This document shows, piece by piece, positions 34,686 to 46,016 of a stretch of 64,000 nt of DNA. A model generated the notes under the pieces. The model was not told where the DNA came from and did not search any database. It saw nothing but the letters and a program-made list of their open reading frames with translations. Origin of the DNA: Frateuria soli (lineage in GTDB: Bacteria; Pseudomonadota; Gammaproteobacteria; Xanthomonadales; Rhodanobacteraceae). The stretch's first letter is position 1. Each line of letters opens with the position of its first letter. The stretch lies in the NCBI RefSeq assembly GCF_021117385.1, contig NZ_CP088252.1, positions 3,304,001-3,368,000 on the forward strand, in the 5' to 3' direction. Both the position numbers and the translations under genes were made by a program.

Positions 34686-37600
34686 ATGAACAAGCATATT
34701 CCGGGGGGGGGCTGGCCCCGACACACCGCCTTGATGGTAGCCATGTCCATGGGGCTGGGCTTTGCCGGGCTCGCCCAGGGCCAGGCCACGACGGGCACCA
34801 TCTTCGGCACCGCACCCGTTGCCGCAGGAGAAACGGTCGTAGTGCAGGGCGCCGGTGGCGCCACCCGCGAAGTGGCGGTGGACGCCAGCGGTCGTTACTC
34901 GGTCAATGTGCCGGTCGGCCGCTACACGGTCACCCTGCGCAAGGATGGCCAGACGCTGGCTACCCAGGAAAACGTTTCGGTCTCGCCGGGCGGTGGTACC
35001 CAGGTACCGTTTGCGGCAGCCACGGCGGAGAGTGCGCAGAATCTCGGCACCGTGCAGGTGGTTGCCAGCGCGCTACCCGCCATTGACGTCACCAGCGTCA
35101 ATTCCAGCACCATCATCACGGCCGCAGACCTGCAGAAGCTTCCGGTTACCCGTAGCGCGGAAGCCATCGCACTGCTCGCCCCCGGTACCGTCAAGGGCAG
35201 CAGCTACTTTGCCAACGCCGTGGCGTTCGGCGGTTCGAGCGTGTCCGAGAACGCCTACTACGTGAACGGGTACAACACCGGCGAGCCGTACCGCAACATC
35301 GGTGGCTTCCAGCTGCCCTACGGCGCGATCGACCAGCAGGAAACCCTGACCGGTGGCTACGACGCCAAGTACGGCCGTTCCGACGGCGGCGTGATCAACC
35401 AGATCGGCAAGCGCGGCACCAACGAATGGCACTTCGGTGGCCAGGTCGTGTGGGAGCCGCGCTTCCTCCAGGCCAGCCCGCGCAACCGCTACTACGCGAG
35501 CGGTCCGCTACCGCCGCCGACGGGCGATCTCACTTACCAGTGGGCCAATCCCGAGCTGGTGGGCGCGCTGCATCAGTACCGCAATGACAACAAGCAGTGG
35601 GAGACGGTGTACTCCGCCTACCTGGGCGGTCCGCTGATCAAGGACAAGCTGTTCATGTTCCTGGCCGGCGAAACCACCAAGACCGGCTACACCACGGTCG
35701 GCACCGACACCAACGGTCGCGTGTCCTACAACCGCGACAAGAACACCAAGTTCTACGGCAAGTTGGACTGGAACATCACCGACAACAACGTTCTTGAACT
35801 GACCGCGCTGAAGAACAACCAGACCACCGGCACCGGGTCGACCTACTACTTCGACTACGCGACGCTCACGCCGGGCGCCTTCGCTTCGCCGAACGACGTC
35901 ACCAAGGACAACGCCACTTTCTACATCGGCCACTTCACCAGCTACATCACCGACAACGCGACGCTGAGCGTCGTCTACGGCAAGGCCGACTTCCAGAATC
36001 CGAACATCTACGGCAACCGCAGCGAGCTGCCCTTCATCTCCAACCCGCAATACCAGGATCCGACCAAGGTTCCGCCGGGTACGCCACCGACCGGCATCGA
36101 CAACACCCAGACCAACAGCAGCTGGCTGTCCAACAACGCCACCACCGGCACCCACGGCCTGCGCGTCGACCTCGACTACCGCCTGGGTGACCACGACCTG
36201 GCCGTCGGTATCGACAACATGAAGTACGAGGCCAGCAACCAGGGCCAATCGCAAGTCAACCCGTTCAATCCGGCGATCGACTATTTCTGGTCGTACCGTT
36301 CCAACGGCACCGTGCGCCAGTACCGTATCGGCTGGCAGACCAGCATGAGCACGGAACAGAAGGCCTGGTACGTGCAGGATACGTGGCAGGTGTCTCCCAA
36401 CGTGCTGCTGAAGGTCGGTCTGCGAAACGATCACTTCACGAACTACAACGACCGGGGCCAGGCCTTCGTCGACATGAAGAACCAGTGGGAGCCGCGTATC
36501 GGCGTCAGCTGGGACGTCAACGGCGACTCCTCGTTCAAGATCTACGGCAACGTCGGTCGCTACTACCTCGCTCTGCCGCAGAACGCCGCTGAGCGCGCTG
36601 CCAACATTTCGACCTATACCTGGCAGACCTACCAGTACACCAGTGTTGACGAGAACGGCATCCCGCAGGGGCTGACGCCAGTGGGTGGCCTTGTGTCCCC
36701 GGATGGCGAGTTCGGCCTGCCGAAGGATCCCGAGCAGGTCACCGCGCGCAACCTCAAGCCGGAATACCTGGACGAGTTCATCGTGGGCTTCGACAAGCAG
36801 CTCAACGACAGCTGGAACTACGGCGCCAAGGCGATGTGGCGTGACCTCAAGACCGCCATCGACGACGAGTGCAGCCCGTACCGCATTGCCGGAAAGATGG
36901 GCATCGCGCCGGGCGGCGAGTACAGCTACGACAACTATCTCGCCATCGTCAACAGCGGCTACTACAACTCACTGCTGGGCCCGGCCTACTGCCGCCTGAT
37001 CAACCCGGGTGAGACCAACACCATGTTGATCAGGGCGGACGAAGGCAGCGGCCTGCCCGACCAGCTGGTGTCGATGACCCAGCAGGACTGGGGCTACACC
37101 CAGGGCGTCAAGCGCAAGACCGGTTCGCTCAACCTGTACATGGAGCATCCGTTCGACGGCAAGTGGCAGGCCCGCGTGGATTACACCTATTCGCGTGGCT
37201 TCGGCAACACCGAAGGTCAGGTGCGTTCGGACTTCGGCCAGGGCGACGTGTCCAAGACCGAGGACTGGGATGCCTGGCAGCTGATGGACGGCCAGAACGG
37301 CGAGTTGTTCAACGTGCGCAAGCATCAGCTGCGCATCCGCGGCGCCTATTCGTTCTCGCCGGAATGGCTGGTTTCCGGTACCGCGCTGATCCAGTCGGGC
37401 GTGGCCGAGTCGTGCCTCGGCTACTACGGACCGACGGCCGATCAGGACCCGACGTTCTACGGCCCGGACTACCACTGGTGTGGTGGCCGGAAGTCGCCCC
37501 CGGGTGAAACGCACACCCCTTGGACCAAGCAGATCAACGTCGGCATGCAGTACATGCCCGCCTTCGCCGATCACAAGCTTGCGTTCAAGCTGGACGTCTT

Positions 37601-37742
37601 CAACCTGCTCAACGAGCAGCGCGCGACGCAGACCTACCCGACCCGCGATGTGGATCCGGGCTTCATCGACAACCAGTTCCACACGCCGGTGACGTTCGAG
37701 ACGCCACGCTACGTGCGCCTGTCGGTGAGCTACGACTACTGA
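34686..37742 (+). CDS. OAR-like TonB-dependent receptor 2, paralog of receptor 1
   Basis: The 1018-aa protein is collinear with receptor 1. It has a signal peptide, a regulatory-like sandwich (GTIFGTAPVAAGETVVVQG, VGRYTVTLRKDGQTL) and a plug with GYDAKYGRSDGGVINQIGKRGTNEW (described as residues about 220-244). The barrel ends RYVRLSVSYDY, the same last eleven residues as receptor 1. Long stretches near the plug and C-terminus are almost identical while extracellular loops differ, so substrates may differ. Codons 6-9 (PGGG) are encoded within a run of nine G, in the signal peptide. The open frame continues upstream of ATG 34686, but the GGGGAG site fixes the start. Confidence 0.9.
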   Translation: MNKHIPGGGWPRHTALMVAMSMGLGFAGLAQGQATTGTIFGTAPVAAGETVVVQGAGGATREVAVDASGRYSVNVPVGRYTVTLRKDGQTLATQENVSVSPGGGTQVPFAAATAESAQNLGTVQVVASALPAIDVTSVNSSTIITAADLQKLPVTRSAEAIALLAPGTVKGSSYFANAVAFGGSSVSENAYYVNGYNTGEPYRNIGGFQLPYGAIDQQETLTGGYDAKYGRSDGGVINQIGKRGTNEWHFGGQVVWEPRFLQASPRNRYYASGPLPPPTGDLTYQWANPELVGALHQYRNDNKQWETVYSAYLGGPLIKDKLFMFLAGETTKTGYTTVGTDTNGRVSYNRDKNTKFYGKLDWNITDNNVLELTALKNNQTTGTGSTYYFDYATLTPGAFASPNDVTKDNATFYIGHFTSYITDNATLSVVYGKADFQNPNIYGNRSELPFISNPQYQDPTKVPPGTPPTGIDNTQTNSSWLSNNATTGTHGLRVDLDYRLGDHDLAVGIDNMKYEASNQGQSQVNPFNPAIDYFWSYRSNGTVRQYRIGWQTSMSTEQKAWYVQDTWQVSPNVLLKVGLRNDHFTNYNDRGQAFVDMKNQWEPRIGVSWDVNGDSSFKIYGNVGRYYLALPQNAAERAANISTYTWQTYQYTSVDENGIPQGLTPVGGLVSPDGEFGLPKDPEQVTARNLKPEYLDEFIVGFDKQLNDSWNYGAKAMWRDLKTAIDDECSPYRIAGKMGIAPGGEYSYDNYLAIVNSGYYNSLLGPAYCRLINPGETNTMLIRADEGSGLPDQLVSMTQQDWGYTQGVKRKTGSLNLYMEHPFDGKWQARVDYTYSRGFGNTEGQVRSDFGQGDVSKTEDWDAWQLMDGQNGELFNVRKHQLRIRGAYSFSPEWLVSGTALIQSGVAESCLGYYGPTADQDPTFYGPDYHWCGGRKSPPGETHTPWTKQINVGMQYMPAFADHKLAFKLDVFNLLNEQRATQTYPTRDVDPGFIDNQFHTPVTFETPRYVRLSVSYDY
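34703..34711 (+). repeat. Homopolymeric G9 tract in receptor 2 signal peptide
   Basis: Nine consecutive G lie 17 nt after the start codon. Loss or gain of one G would shift the frame within the first ten codons and abolish the receptor. Receptor 1 has no such tract at the matching position. Confidence 0.85.
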
Positions 37743-37770
37743 CAGTCGCCCGGCTGAATTTCCAGCCTCG

Positions 37771-37803
37771 GAGCCACCGGTTGCAAGACCGGTGGCTTTT
37801 TTC
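37771..37803 (+). terminator. Rho-independent terminator after receptor 2
   Basis: The perfect 10-bp stem AGCCACCGGT / ACCGGTGGCT with loop TGCAAG is followed by TTTTTT. The rest of the gap to 38077 contains no recognisable gene; on the minus strand it has a stretch without stops that matches nothing I know. Confidence 0.93.
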
Positions 37804-38077
37804 CTGCTCTTCCGAGGCTTGCGCCGGCGCGCCGTCCGAGCCTGGTGTTCGAGAACCGACCAGGGGTAGGCGGCCTCGGGCCAGTTGATCAGCGAGGCAC
37901 TCATCGACCCGGGTGAAGCAGGCCTCGTGACGGACGAAGGAGTCACACCACTTCGGAATGCCGACGCAGCCAGGGGAACCTGCACCCTTCAGTTGGACTA
38001 GCGCCAGGATCCGGGATGACCGACAGGCCATCCCGAGAAGTCAGTCAGCTATTCGAGCGTGGCCACGCGGCCGGAGG

Positions 38078-39679
38078 TCAGCTTTTGGCTGCAAGCGCCT
38101 CGCGCAACGGCGCAAGCTGTTTGTCGTAATGCCGCCATGTCCCCAGCCCTCGCGTATGGATGGACTCGCGGACCTGGGGCGTGCTTCGCGTGGCGACCGG
38201 CGCGGCATTGCTTTCCGGACGCAGGCAGGCCTCTTCCACGCCAAGCCCGCAATGGGCGAGCACGCGTGGAATGACGGTGGCCGAATCGCGCACCAGTTCG
38301 GCGTAGTCGACATCGAGCATGGCGCCGGGCAGGGTCTCGTGCCAATGGCGGACCAGTCGGGCGTATTGGCCGTAGTAGTGCGCCATCGCGCCAAGTTCAT
38401 ACGTGTGAGCCGAAACGTTGCCGAACATGGCCTTGAAGTTCGAGAAGCAGGTGTCCATCGGGTCGCGGACCATGTGCAGGATCGGCGCATGCGGCAACGC
38501 CCGGCGGATGAACGCCACCAGCTGGATGTTCCCTGGCAGCTTGTCGACGTAGTAGGGCCGGCCCTCCGCACGCCACTGCGTCTGCTTGAGGTAGCGCATG
38601 CCGACCTGATGGCAGTCGGTCTCGCGGGCTCGACGGGTTACCCGGATCAGCCCTTCGGCCTGCTCCGGAATCACGTCAGCCACCCAGTGCAGCTGCCTCC
38701 AGAAATCTCCGATCTCCCCGGCCGAGGTCACCTTGGAGTGACTCGACAGGATGCGATCCAGCAGCGTGGTACCTGAACGCGGCATGCCGACGATGAAGAT
38801 GGGGACGGGTCCCTCGAAGGCCGGCGGACGCCCGGTGGCCGGGCCCGACACGGCCGACGCCTCGATGAGTGCGTCGGTCACCGCTTCCTGCAGCGAGGCA
38901 CTGTAGGGATTCAGGCGAGACATCAGCGCGTTGCAGCGCGCCAGGGCTTGCCAGGCTTCCTCGTAACGTCCCAGATCGTCCAGCGTCTTGAAGAGGGCGT
39001 ACTCGAACTCGGCTCGCGCGAAGGCCTGGCCCGAGTCCGAGGGGTGCTCCGGCAGACGCTGGAGCCGCTCATGCAGCCTGTCCAGATAGTTGGCATCCGG
39101 TGTCTGCTTGCGCATGTCGACCAGCGCGGGTGCCGCGTCGCCGAAATCGGGCCAGCGCTCCAGGCACTCCTCCAGTACGTTGCACGCGTCGTCCATGCGG
39201 CCGTTGAACTGCAGCAACATGCCGTAAAGCCGCGCCGCTTCGGGCGTCTCCATGCCCGCGCGCACCGCTTTTTCCGCCAGCTCGAGGGCCTCGCGGAACT
39301 CGCCGGTCAGGAACCGCATCTTGGCTTGTGCCAAGACGACGTGAGCGGGCGGATCCGGCGCCTGTGTCAGCAAATCCAGGCAGGCGCGGGCTGCCACGAT
39401 CTCTCCCCGGCCGACCAGGCGCTGGATCAGGCCGACGATCAGCGGAGCATCTTTCGGCAGCCGATTCAGTGCCCGGAGCAGCGGCAACGTGGAGGCCTGC
39501 AGATGGCCCTGCTGGAACTGCAGGTCTGCCAGCTGGAGGCTGCATGCCAGGTCGTTAGGGGCATGCCTGAGGATCGTTTCCAGCGTGGCCTGCGCCGCAG
39601 GGAGCTGACCACCTTCCAGGTAGATTCGGGCGCGCTCGCGCAATGTGTCGAGCGATACGGGGTTGCTGGCAGTGGTCAT
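38078..39679 (-). CDS. TPR-containing sulfotransferase
   Basis: The 533-aa protein starts with TPR-like helical repeats (about residues 8-245, such as YLEGGQLPAAQATLETILRH and LTGEFREALELAEKAVRAG). It then has a Sulfotransfer_3-type domain (about 285-530). The 5'-phosphosulfate loop is GMPRSGTTLLDRIL (near 296-309) and the 3'-phosphate-binding part includes MVRDPMDTCFSNF. It should transfer sulfate from PAPS to an unknown acceptor. There is no signal peptide, so it is cytoplasmic. It converges on the OAR-like receptor pair, and such sulfotransferases are recurrent neighbours of these receptors in Xanthomonadales (from memory). Confidence 0.9.
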   Translation of the reverse strand: MTTASNPVSLDTLRERARIYLEGGQLPAAQATLETILRHAPNDLACSLQLADLQFQQGHLQASTLPLLRALNRLPKDAPLIVGLIQRLVGRGEIVAARACLDLLTQAPDPPAHVVLAQAKMRFLTGEFREALELAEKAVRAGMETPEAARLYGMLLQFNGRMDDACNVLEECLERWPDFGDAAPALVDMRKQTPDANYLDRLHERLQRLPEHPSDSGQAFARAEFEYALFKTLDDLGRYEEAWQALARCNALMSRLNPYSASLQEAVTDALIEASAVSGPATGRPPAFEGPVPIFIVGMPRSGTTLLDRILSSHSKVTSAGEIGDFWRQLHWVADVIPEQAEGLIRVTRRARETDCHQVGMRYLKQTQWRAEGRPYYVDKLPGNIQLVAFIRRALPHAPILHMVRDPMDTCFSNFKAMFGNVSAHTYELGAMAHYYGQYARLVRHWHETLPGAMLDVDYAELVRDSATVIPRVLAHCGLGVEEACLRPESNAAPVATRSTPQVRESIHTRGLGTWRHYDKQLAPLREALAAKS

Positions 39680-39727
39680 TGCGCGATCGTACCCGCTGGA
39701 GCCGCTGTGTGTACCGATCGCGCGACG

Positions 39728-40480
39728 TCAATCGGTATGCAGCTCGGCCACGAAATCGTAGATGTCGCCGCGGTACCACGAGCTGGTGAACTCCACCACG
39801 CGGCCGTCGTCGAGGAAGCTGCGCCGTTCGACGCTCAGGCCGGCGCTGCCGGCGGGCACGTGCAGCAGGCGGGCGTGCTGGGCGCTCAGCGACACCGCGC
39901 GCAGGCGCTGCAGCGCCCGGCGCGGGCGGGCGTTGCGCTGTTCCAGGGCTTCGTAGAGCGAATCGCGCACGGCCATGGGGTCGGGCAGCACGCTGGCGGG
40001 CACCACGCTGCGCTCGATCGCCAGCGGCTCGTCGCCGGCGTAGCGCACGCGGTGCAGGCGCACCACGGCCGCGCCGGGCGAGAGGTTCATCGCCATCGCC
40101 TCTTCCGGCGTCACCTCGCCGATGCCGCGTTCGAAGAACTCCGAGCGCGGGTTCAGGCCGCGCGCGCGCAAGTCCTCGGTAAAGCTGGTCAGCCGCGACA
40201 TCGGCTTGACGATGCGCTCGGCCACGAAGGTGCCGGCGCCATGGCGCTGGGTCAGCAGGCCTTCCTCGACCAGGCCCGCGATCGCCTTGCGCACAGTGAC
40301 GCGCGAGAGGCCGAGCGCCTGCGACAGGTCGCGCTCGCTGGGGAGCGCCTGGCCCGGCTCGATGTCCCGGTGTTCGACCACGGTACGGATCGCCCGGCGC
40401 AGCCGCAGATAGGCCAGCGGCTGGCGCGTATCGGGGCTTTCGCAGAGGCGGCGATATTCGGCGGCGAGCACGGTCTCCAT
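39728..40480 (-). CDS. GntR-family regulator with UTRA domain (HutC subfamily)
   Basis: The 250-aa protein has an N-terminal winged HTH (about residues 24-88: LPSERDLSQALGLSRVTVRKAIAGLVEEGLLTQ, then the wing RHGAGTFVA). It is followed by a UTRA ligand-binding domain (about 105-245; the last part SVERRSFLDDGRVVEFTSSWYRGDIYDF is typical). UTRA regulators respond to small metabolites such as sugar phosphates or urocanate. It is divergent from zwf-pgl-edd-eda, which makes it the probable regulator of that block, in place of the HexR often found there. Confidence 0.9.
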   Translation of the reverse strand: METVLAAEYRRLCESPDTRQPLAYLRLRRAIRTVVEHRDIEPGQALPSERDLSQALGLSRVTVRKAIAGLVEEGLLTQRHGAGTFVAERIVKPMSRLTSFTEDLRARGLNPRSEFFERGIGEVTPEEAMAMNLSPGAAVVRLHRVRYAGDEPLAIERSVVPASVLPDPMAVRDSLYEALEQRNARPRRALQRLRAVSLSAQHARLLHVPAGSAGLSVERRSFLDDGRVVEFTSSWYRGDIYDFVAELHTD

Positions 40481-40560
40481 GCGGAAACCATACCAATCTC
40501 ACACCATTTGCAGCAAGACGCCATGAAAACGTATGCATGGCATCCACGCACGGCTGCGTA

Positions 40561-40584
40561 ATCTGGTATTTCACTGGTACCATC
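40561..40584. promoter_or_regulatory. Candidate GntR/UTRA operator upstream of zwf
   Basis: The palindrome TGGTACCA (40575-40582) is preceded at 10-nt distance by TGGTAT (40564-40569). The inverse half-site ATACCA occurs at about 40490, next to the regulator's start. Paired TGGTAY half-sites in the shared intergenic region fit a HutC-type operator governing both directions. Confidence 0.45.
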
Positions 40585-40642
40585 CTCGGCGCCCCGGCGG
40601 GATGGCCCATCCCGTCTGCCCAACATGCAATCGAGGTGAACC

Positions 40643-42109
<1,467 letters not shown>

Positions 42110-42178
42110 CGCGGTTCCTTGCCGGATGTCCGCAGCCGCCTGCCGATACCGCCGCATCCCGCCCACGCCAGTGCGACC

Positions 42179-42892
42179 ATGACGACCTCGATCAACGTCA
42201 CCACCCACACCTTCACCGACGGTCACGCACTCGCCGTTGCCCTGGCCGAGCGCGTCGCCGACCGCTTGCGCGCGGGCCTGCTCGAGCGGGATTTCGCCTT
42301 GCTGGCGGTGTCCGGCGGGCGCACGCCGCTGCACTTCTTCGACCTGCTGTCGCAGGCGCCGCTGGACTGGTCCAGGGTGCACGTCACCCTGGTCGACGAG
42401 CGCTGGGTGGATGAAAGGGATCCGCGTTCCAACGCGCGCCTGGTGCGCGAGCACCTGCTCCGGCATGGCGCAGCCGCCGCCCGTTTCGTGCCGCTCTACA
42501 CCGGTGCCGCCACGCCCGAACAGGGCCAGGCCGAAGCCGGCCGCCGCATCCGTGCGCTGCCGTTGCCCTTCGACGCGGTGGTGCTGGGCATGGGCCAGGA
42601 CGGCCATACCGCATCGTTTTTTCCTGGAGGCGATCGACTCGCCGCCGCGCTCGACCCGGACGAGCCCGGCGGCGTATTGCCGATGCGTGCGCCCGGCGCC
42701 GGCGAGCCGCGCATCACCCTGACTCTGCCGACCCTGCTCGACACCCGCCACCTGTTCCTGCACATCGAAGGCGAGAACAAGCGCGAAGTGCTGGCGCAGG
42801 CGCGGCTGGGCCTGGGCGAGGCCGCGAACTACCCGATCCGCGCCGTGCTGGCGCGCTCGCCGGTGCCGGCCGACGTGTACTGGTGTCCCTGA
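42179..42892 (+). CDS. pgl: 6-phosphogluconolactonase
   Basis: The 237-aa enzyme is a DevB/SOL-type lactonase, homologous to glucosamine-6-phosphate isomerases. It shows [17 protein letters not shown] (near residues 40-56), [17 protein letters not shown] (about 69-85) and [15 protein letters not shown] (about 138-152). It opens the lactone made by Zwf to 6-phosphogluconate. ATG 42179 starts the conserved region; an upstream in-frame ATG at 42119 would add 20 unconserved residues that nearly abut zwf. Confidence 0.95.
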   Translation: MTTSINVTTHTFTDGHALAVALAERVADRLRAGLLERDFALLAVSGGRTPLHFFDLLSQAPLDWSRVHVTLVDERWVDERDPRSNARLVREHLLRHGAAAARFVPLYTGAATPEQGQAEAGRRIRALPLPFDAVVLGMGQDGHTASFFPGGDRLAAALDPDEPGGVLPMRAPGAGEPRITLTLPTLLDTRHLFLHIEGENKREVLAQARLGLGEAANYPIRAVLARSPVPADVYWCP

Positions 42893-42935
42893 CTATCGAC
42901 TGCCGGACCGCATGGACCGGCATGGAGTATCTGCA

Positions 42936-44753
42936 ATGAGTTCGCTGCATCCCGTCGTCGCCGAAGTCACCGAGCGCCTCATCGAGCGCAGCCGCGAGAG
43001 CCGCAGGGCCTATCTCGCGCGCATCGATGCCGCCGCGGGCGGCGATGGCCCGCACCGCGCGCAGCTGTCTTGCGGCAACCTCGCGCACGGCTTCGCCGGC
43101 TGCAACGGTACCGACAAGGCGGCCTTGCGCGAAGGGCGGGGCCCGAACCTGGGCATCGTCACCGCCTACAACGACATGCTCTCGGCGCACCGGCCGTACG
43201 AGCGCTACCCTGCGCTGATCCGCGAGCTGGCCCGGGAGGTCGGCGCCACCGCGCAGGTCGCCGGTGGCGTGCCGGCGATGTGCGACGGCATCACCCAGGG
43301 CCGCGCCGGCATGGAGCTGTCGCTGTTCTCGCGCGACGTGATCGCGATGGCCACCGCGGTGGCGCTCTCGCACGACATGTTCGACGGTGCGCTGTACCTG
43401 GGCATCTGCGACAAGATCGTGCCGGGCCTGCTGATCGGCGCGCTCAGCTTCGGCCACCTGCCCGGCGCCTTCGTGCCGTCCGGGCCGATGCCAAGCGGCA
43501 TTCCCAACGAGCAGAAATCGAAGGTGCGCCAGGCCTTCGCCGAGGGCAAGGCCACCCGCGAGGAGCTGCTGGAGGCCGAGGCGGCCTCCTACCACAGCCC
43601 CGGTACCTGCACCTTCTACGGCACCGCCAACTCCAACCAGATGCTGATGGAGATCATGGGTCTGCAGTTGCCGGGCGCGAGCTTCGTCACGCCGGACACG
43701 CCGCTGCGCGACGCGCTCACCCGTGCTGCCGTGCAGGCGGTCGCGGTACACGCGGCGCCCGCCACGCGCCTGCCGCTTGGGCACATCGTCGACGAGCGCG
43801 CCATAGTCAACGGCGTGGTCGGCCTGCACGCCACCGGCGGCTCCACCAACCACCTGATGCACCTGGTGGCGATGGCGCGCGCGGCCGGCGTCATGCTGAG
43901 CTGGGACGACTTCGATGCGCTCTCGAAGGTGGTGCCGCTGCTGGCGCGCGTGTACCCCAACGGGTATGCCGACGTGAACCAGTTCCACGAGGCCGGCGGC
44001 ATGGCGTTCCTGATCGACCAGCTGCTCGCTGCCGGGCTGCTCAACGCCGACGTGCAGACGCTGGCCGGCAAGGGCCTGGGCGCCTACACCTGCGTGCCGG
44101 AGCTCGACGGGGCCGGCCAGCTCGCCTGGCGGCCGGTCGGCAAGCAGAGCGGCAACCGCGGCGTGCTGCGCGGCGCGGACGAGCCGTTCCGCCCCGACGG
44201 TGGCCTGCGCCTGCTCAGCGGCAACCTGGGGCGTGCGGTGATCAAGGTATCGGCGGTGCCCGAGGACCGCCTGCTGATCGAGGCGCCGGCCGTGGTGTTC
44301 GACGACCAGGACGCGGTGCGCGCCGCCTTCGAGCGCGGCGAACTCAACCGCGACTTCGTCGCGGTGGTGCGCTTCCAGGGCCCGCAAGCGATCGGCATGC
44401 CGGAGCTGCACAAGCTCACGCCGACGCTGGCGGTGTTGCAGGACCGTGGCCATCGCATCGCGCTGGTCACCGACGGACGCATGTCCGGGGCGTCCGGTCG
44501 CGTGCCGGCGGCGATCCACGTCACGCCCGAAGCCGCTGCGGGAGGGCCACTGGCACGCGTGCGCGAGGGGGACATGATCCGCCTGGACTGCGCAAATGGC
44601 CGTCTGGATGTCCTGGTGGATCCCGCCGTGCTTGCCGCGCGCGCGCCGGCCACCGGGAGCCAGGCGACTCACCAGGCCGGCACCGGTCGCGAACTGTTCG
44701 CGCTGTTCCGCAACAACGCCATGAACGCCGACCTGGGTGCCGGCGTGCTGTAA
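42936..44753 (+). CDS. edd: 6-phosphogluconate dehydratase
   Basis: The 605-aa enzyme belongs to the IlvD/Edd family and turns 6-phosphogluconate into 2-keto-3-deoxy-6-phosphogluconate. The iron-sulfur ligands are visible in CDGITQG (Cys near residue 115) and GICDKIVPG (Cys near 163). The family segments [10 protein letters not shown] and [22 protein letters not shown] are intact. The length is standard. It follows pgl by 43 nt and precedes eda by 32 nt. Confidence 0.97.
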   Translation: MSSLHPVVAEVTERLIERSRESRRAYLARIDAAAGGDGPHRAQLSCGNLAHGFAGCNGTDKAALREGRGPNLGIVTAYNDMLSAHRPYERYPALIRELAREVGATAQVAGGVPAMCDGITQGRAGMELSLFSRDVIAMATAVALSHDMFDGALYLGICDKIVPGLLIGALSFGHLPGAFVPSGPMPSGIPNEQKSKVRQAFAEGKATREELLEAEAASYHSPGTCTFYGTANSNQMLMEIMGLQLPGASFVTPDTPLRDALTRAAVQAVAVHAAPATRLPLGHIVDERAIVNGVVGLHATGGSTNHLMHLVAMARAAGVMLSWDDFDALSKVVPLLARVYPNGYADVNQFHEAGGMAFLIDQLLAAGLLNADVQTLAGKGLGAYTCVPELDGAGQLAWRPVGKQSGNRGVLRGADEPFRPDGGLRLLSGNLGRAVIKVSAVPEDRLLIEAPAVVFDDQDAVRAAFERGELNRDFVAVVRFQGPQAIGMPELHKLTPTLAVLQDRGHRIALVTDGRMSGASGRVPAAIHVTPEAAAGGPLARVREGDMIRLDCANGRLDVLVDPAVLAARAPATGSQATHQAGTGRELFALFRNNAMNADLGAGVL

Positions 44754-44785
44754 CCGGCCCCCAGTAGAGAGCCCACGGAGATTCC

Positions 44786-45427
44786 ATGTTGGACGCCCGA
44801 CAGAATGACATCGCCAGCACGATGCGCCTGGCACCGGTGATCCCGGTGGTGGTGATAGAGGACGCTCGCGCCGCCGTGCCGATGGCGCGGGCGCTGGTCG
44901 CCGGCGGCGTGCCCGCGATCGAGGTGACCCTGCGCACCGCCGCTGCGCTCGACGCCGTGCGGGCGATCGCCGCCGAGGTCGAGGGCGCGGTGGTCGGCGT
45001 GGGCACGGTGCTGGGCGAGGCCGATCTGCGCGCGGCGCACCGGGCCGGTGCACGCTTCGCCGTGTCGCCCGGCGCGACGCCGCGTTTGCTCGACGCTGCC
45101 GAAGACGTTCCGCTGCCCCTGCTTCCCGGCGCCGCCACCGCCAGCGAGGCGATGGCGCTGCTGGAACGCGGCTACCGCCATCTGAAGTTCTTTCCCGCCG
45201 TGCCGGCGGGTGGGGCCAGGTTGCTGGCCGCGTGGGCCGGTCCGCTGCCGCAGCTGCGCTTCTGCCCTACCGGCGGCATCAGCGCCGCCAGCGCCGGCGA
45301 ATTCCTGGCGCTGCCCAACGTGCTCTGCGTGGGCGGCTCCTGGCTTACCCCGGCGGACAAGCTCGCCACTGGCGACTGGGCCGGCATCGAAGCGCTGGCG
45401 CGCGCCGCGGCACGTCTCGGGACCTGA
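44786..45427 (+). CDS. eda: KDPG aldolase (2-keto-3-deoxy-6-phosphogluconate aldolase)
   Basis: The 213-aa class I aldolase has the Schiff-base Lys134 in HLKFFPA and the catalytic Glu46 in AIEVTLR. The phosphate-binding end CPTGGIS is also present. It splits KDPG into pyruvate and glyceraldehyde-3-phosphate, the last step of the Entner-Doudoroff path. It completes zwf-pgl-edd-eda, all on the same strand with short gaps, so the route from glucose-6-phosphate to pyruvate is encoded in one block. No glucokinase gene is in the window. Confidence 0.97.
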   Translation: MLDARQNDIASTMRLAPVIPVVVIEDARAAVPMARALVAGGVPAIEVTLRTAAALDAVRAIAAEVEGAVVGVGTVLGEADLRAAHRAGARFAVSPGATPRLLDAAEDVPLPLLPGAATASEAMALLERGYRHLKFFPAVPAGGARLLAAWAGPLPQLRFCPTGGISAASAGEFLALPNVLCVGGSWLTPADKLATGDWAGIEALARAAARLGT

Positions 45428-45466
45428 GGCGATCGCCTGGTGGGAAGGCCCGCGACCGCTACGCAG

Positions 45467-45530
45467 GGTGGGCTTCAGCCCACCGCCGCTCGGCCCGGTG
45501 GGAGTACGGCGGGCCGGAGTCCCCCTTGCC
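45467..45530. repeat. GGGCTTCAGCCC-family repeat, copy 2 (one arm degraded)
   Basis: The left arm GGGTGGGCTTCAGCCCACCG is intact at 45467. The right arm has decayed to GGTGGGAGTACGGCGGGCCG with only partial complementarity. It lies between the convergent eda and DUF1272 genes. Confidence 0.6.
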
Positions 45531-45562
45531 CGAGGTCGTTCGTGCGACGTCGCGCCTTCGGC

Positions 45563-45871
45563 TCAGCGCGCGTGCGGCGCAATGGCTCCCACGCGGCCGA
45601 CCAGTTCACGGTGCGCCACCGCGTCCACCGGCTTGTGCGTGATCCTGGCCGTGGCCGGATGACGACCTAGGAAGTTGCCGTTCTTCCAGTCATGCACCGG
45701 CCGCACCGGCCGCGGCACGAAGCCGCCGCCGCAATTGGGGCACACGCCCTGCAGCGCGCCCTCGACGCAGTCGCGGCAGAAGGTGCATTCGAACGAGCAG
45801 ATGCGTGCCTCGGTCGACGCGGGCGGCAGCGGCTTGTTGCAGTGTTCGCAGGTGGGGCGCAGTTCGAGCAT
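45563..45871 (-). CDS. DUF1272 zinc-ribbon-like protein
   Basis: The 102-aa protein has cysteine pairs arranged as CEHCNKPL, then ICSFECTFCRDCVEG and VCPNCGGGFVPRPVRP. This is a treble of probable zinc-binding knuckles at residues 8-55, which matches DUF1272 as I know it. The function is unknown. ATG 45871 follows GGGGAG. The C-terminal 45 residues hold extra histidines (GRHPATARITHKPVDAVAHR). Confidence 0.85.
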   Translation of the reverse strand: MLELRPTCEHCNKPLPPASTEARICSFECTFCRDCVEGALQGVCPNCGGGFVPRPVRPVHDWKNGNFLGRHPATARITHKPVDAVAHRELVGRVGAIAPHAR

Positions 45872-46016
45872 GGGAGCTCCCCGTGGAGAGCGCACATCAT
45901 GCGACGAAGCGGGTTCCCGCGGTGCCCGGCGCCGCCGGCAAGCGGCTGCTCCATCCCGAGGCAAGCCTCAGGGCGCGACCGGCTATCCTTTCCGCTTTGC
46001 CTCCGGATGCTCCGCC

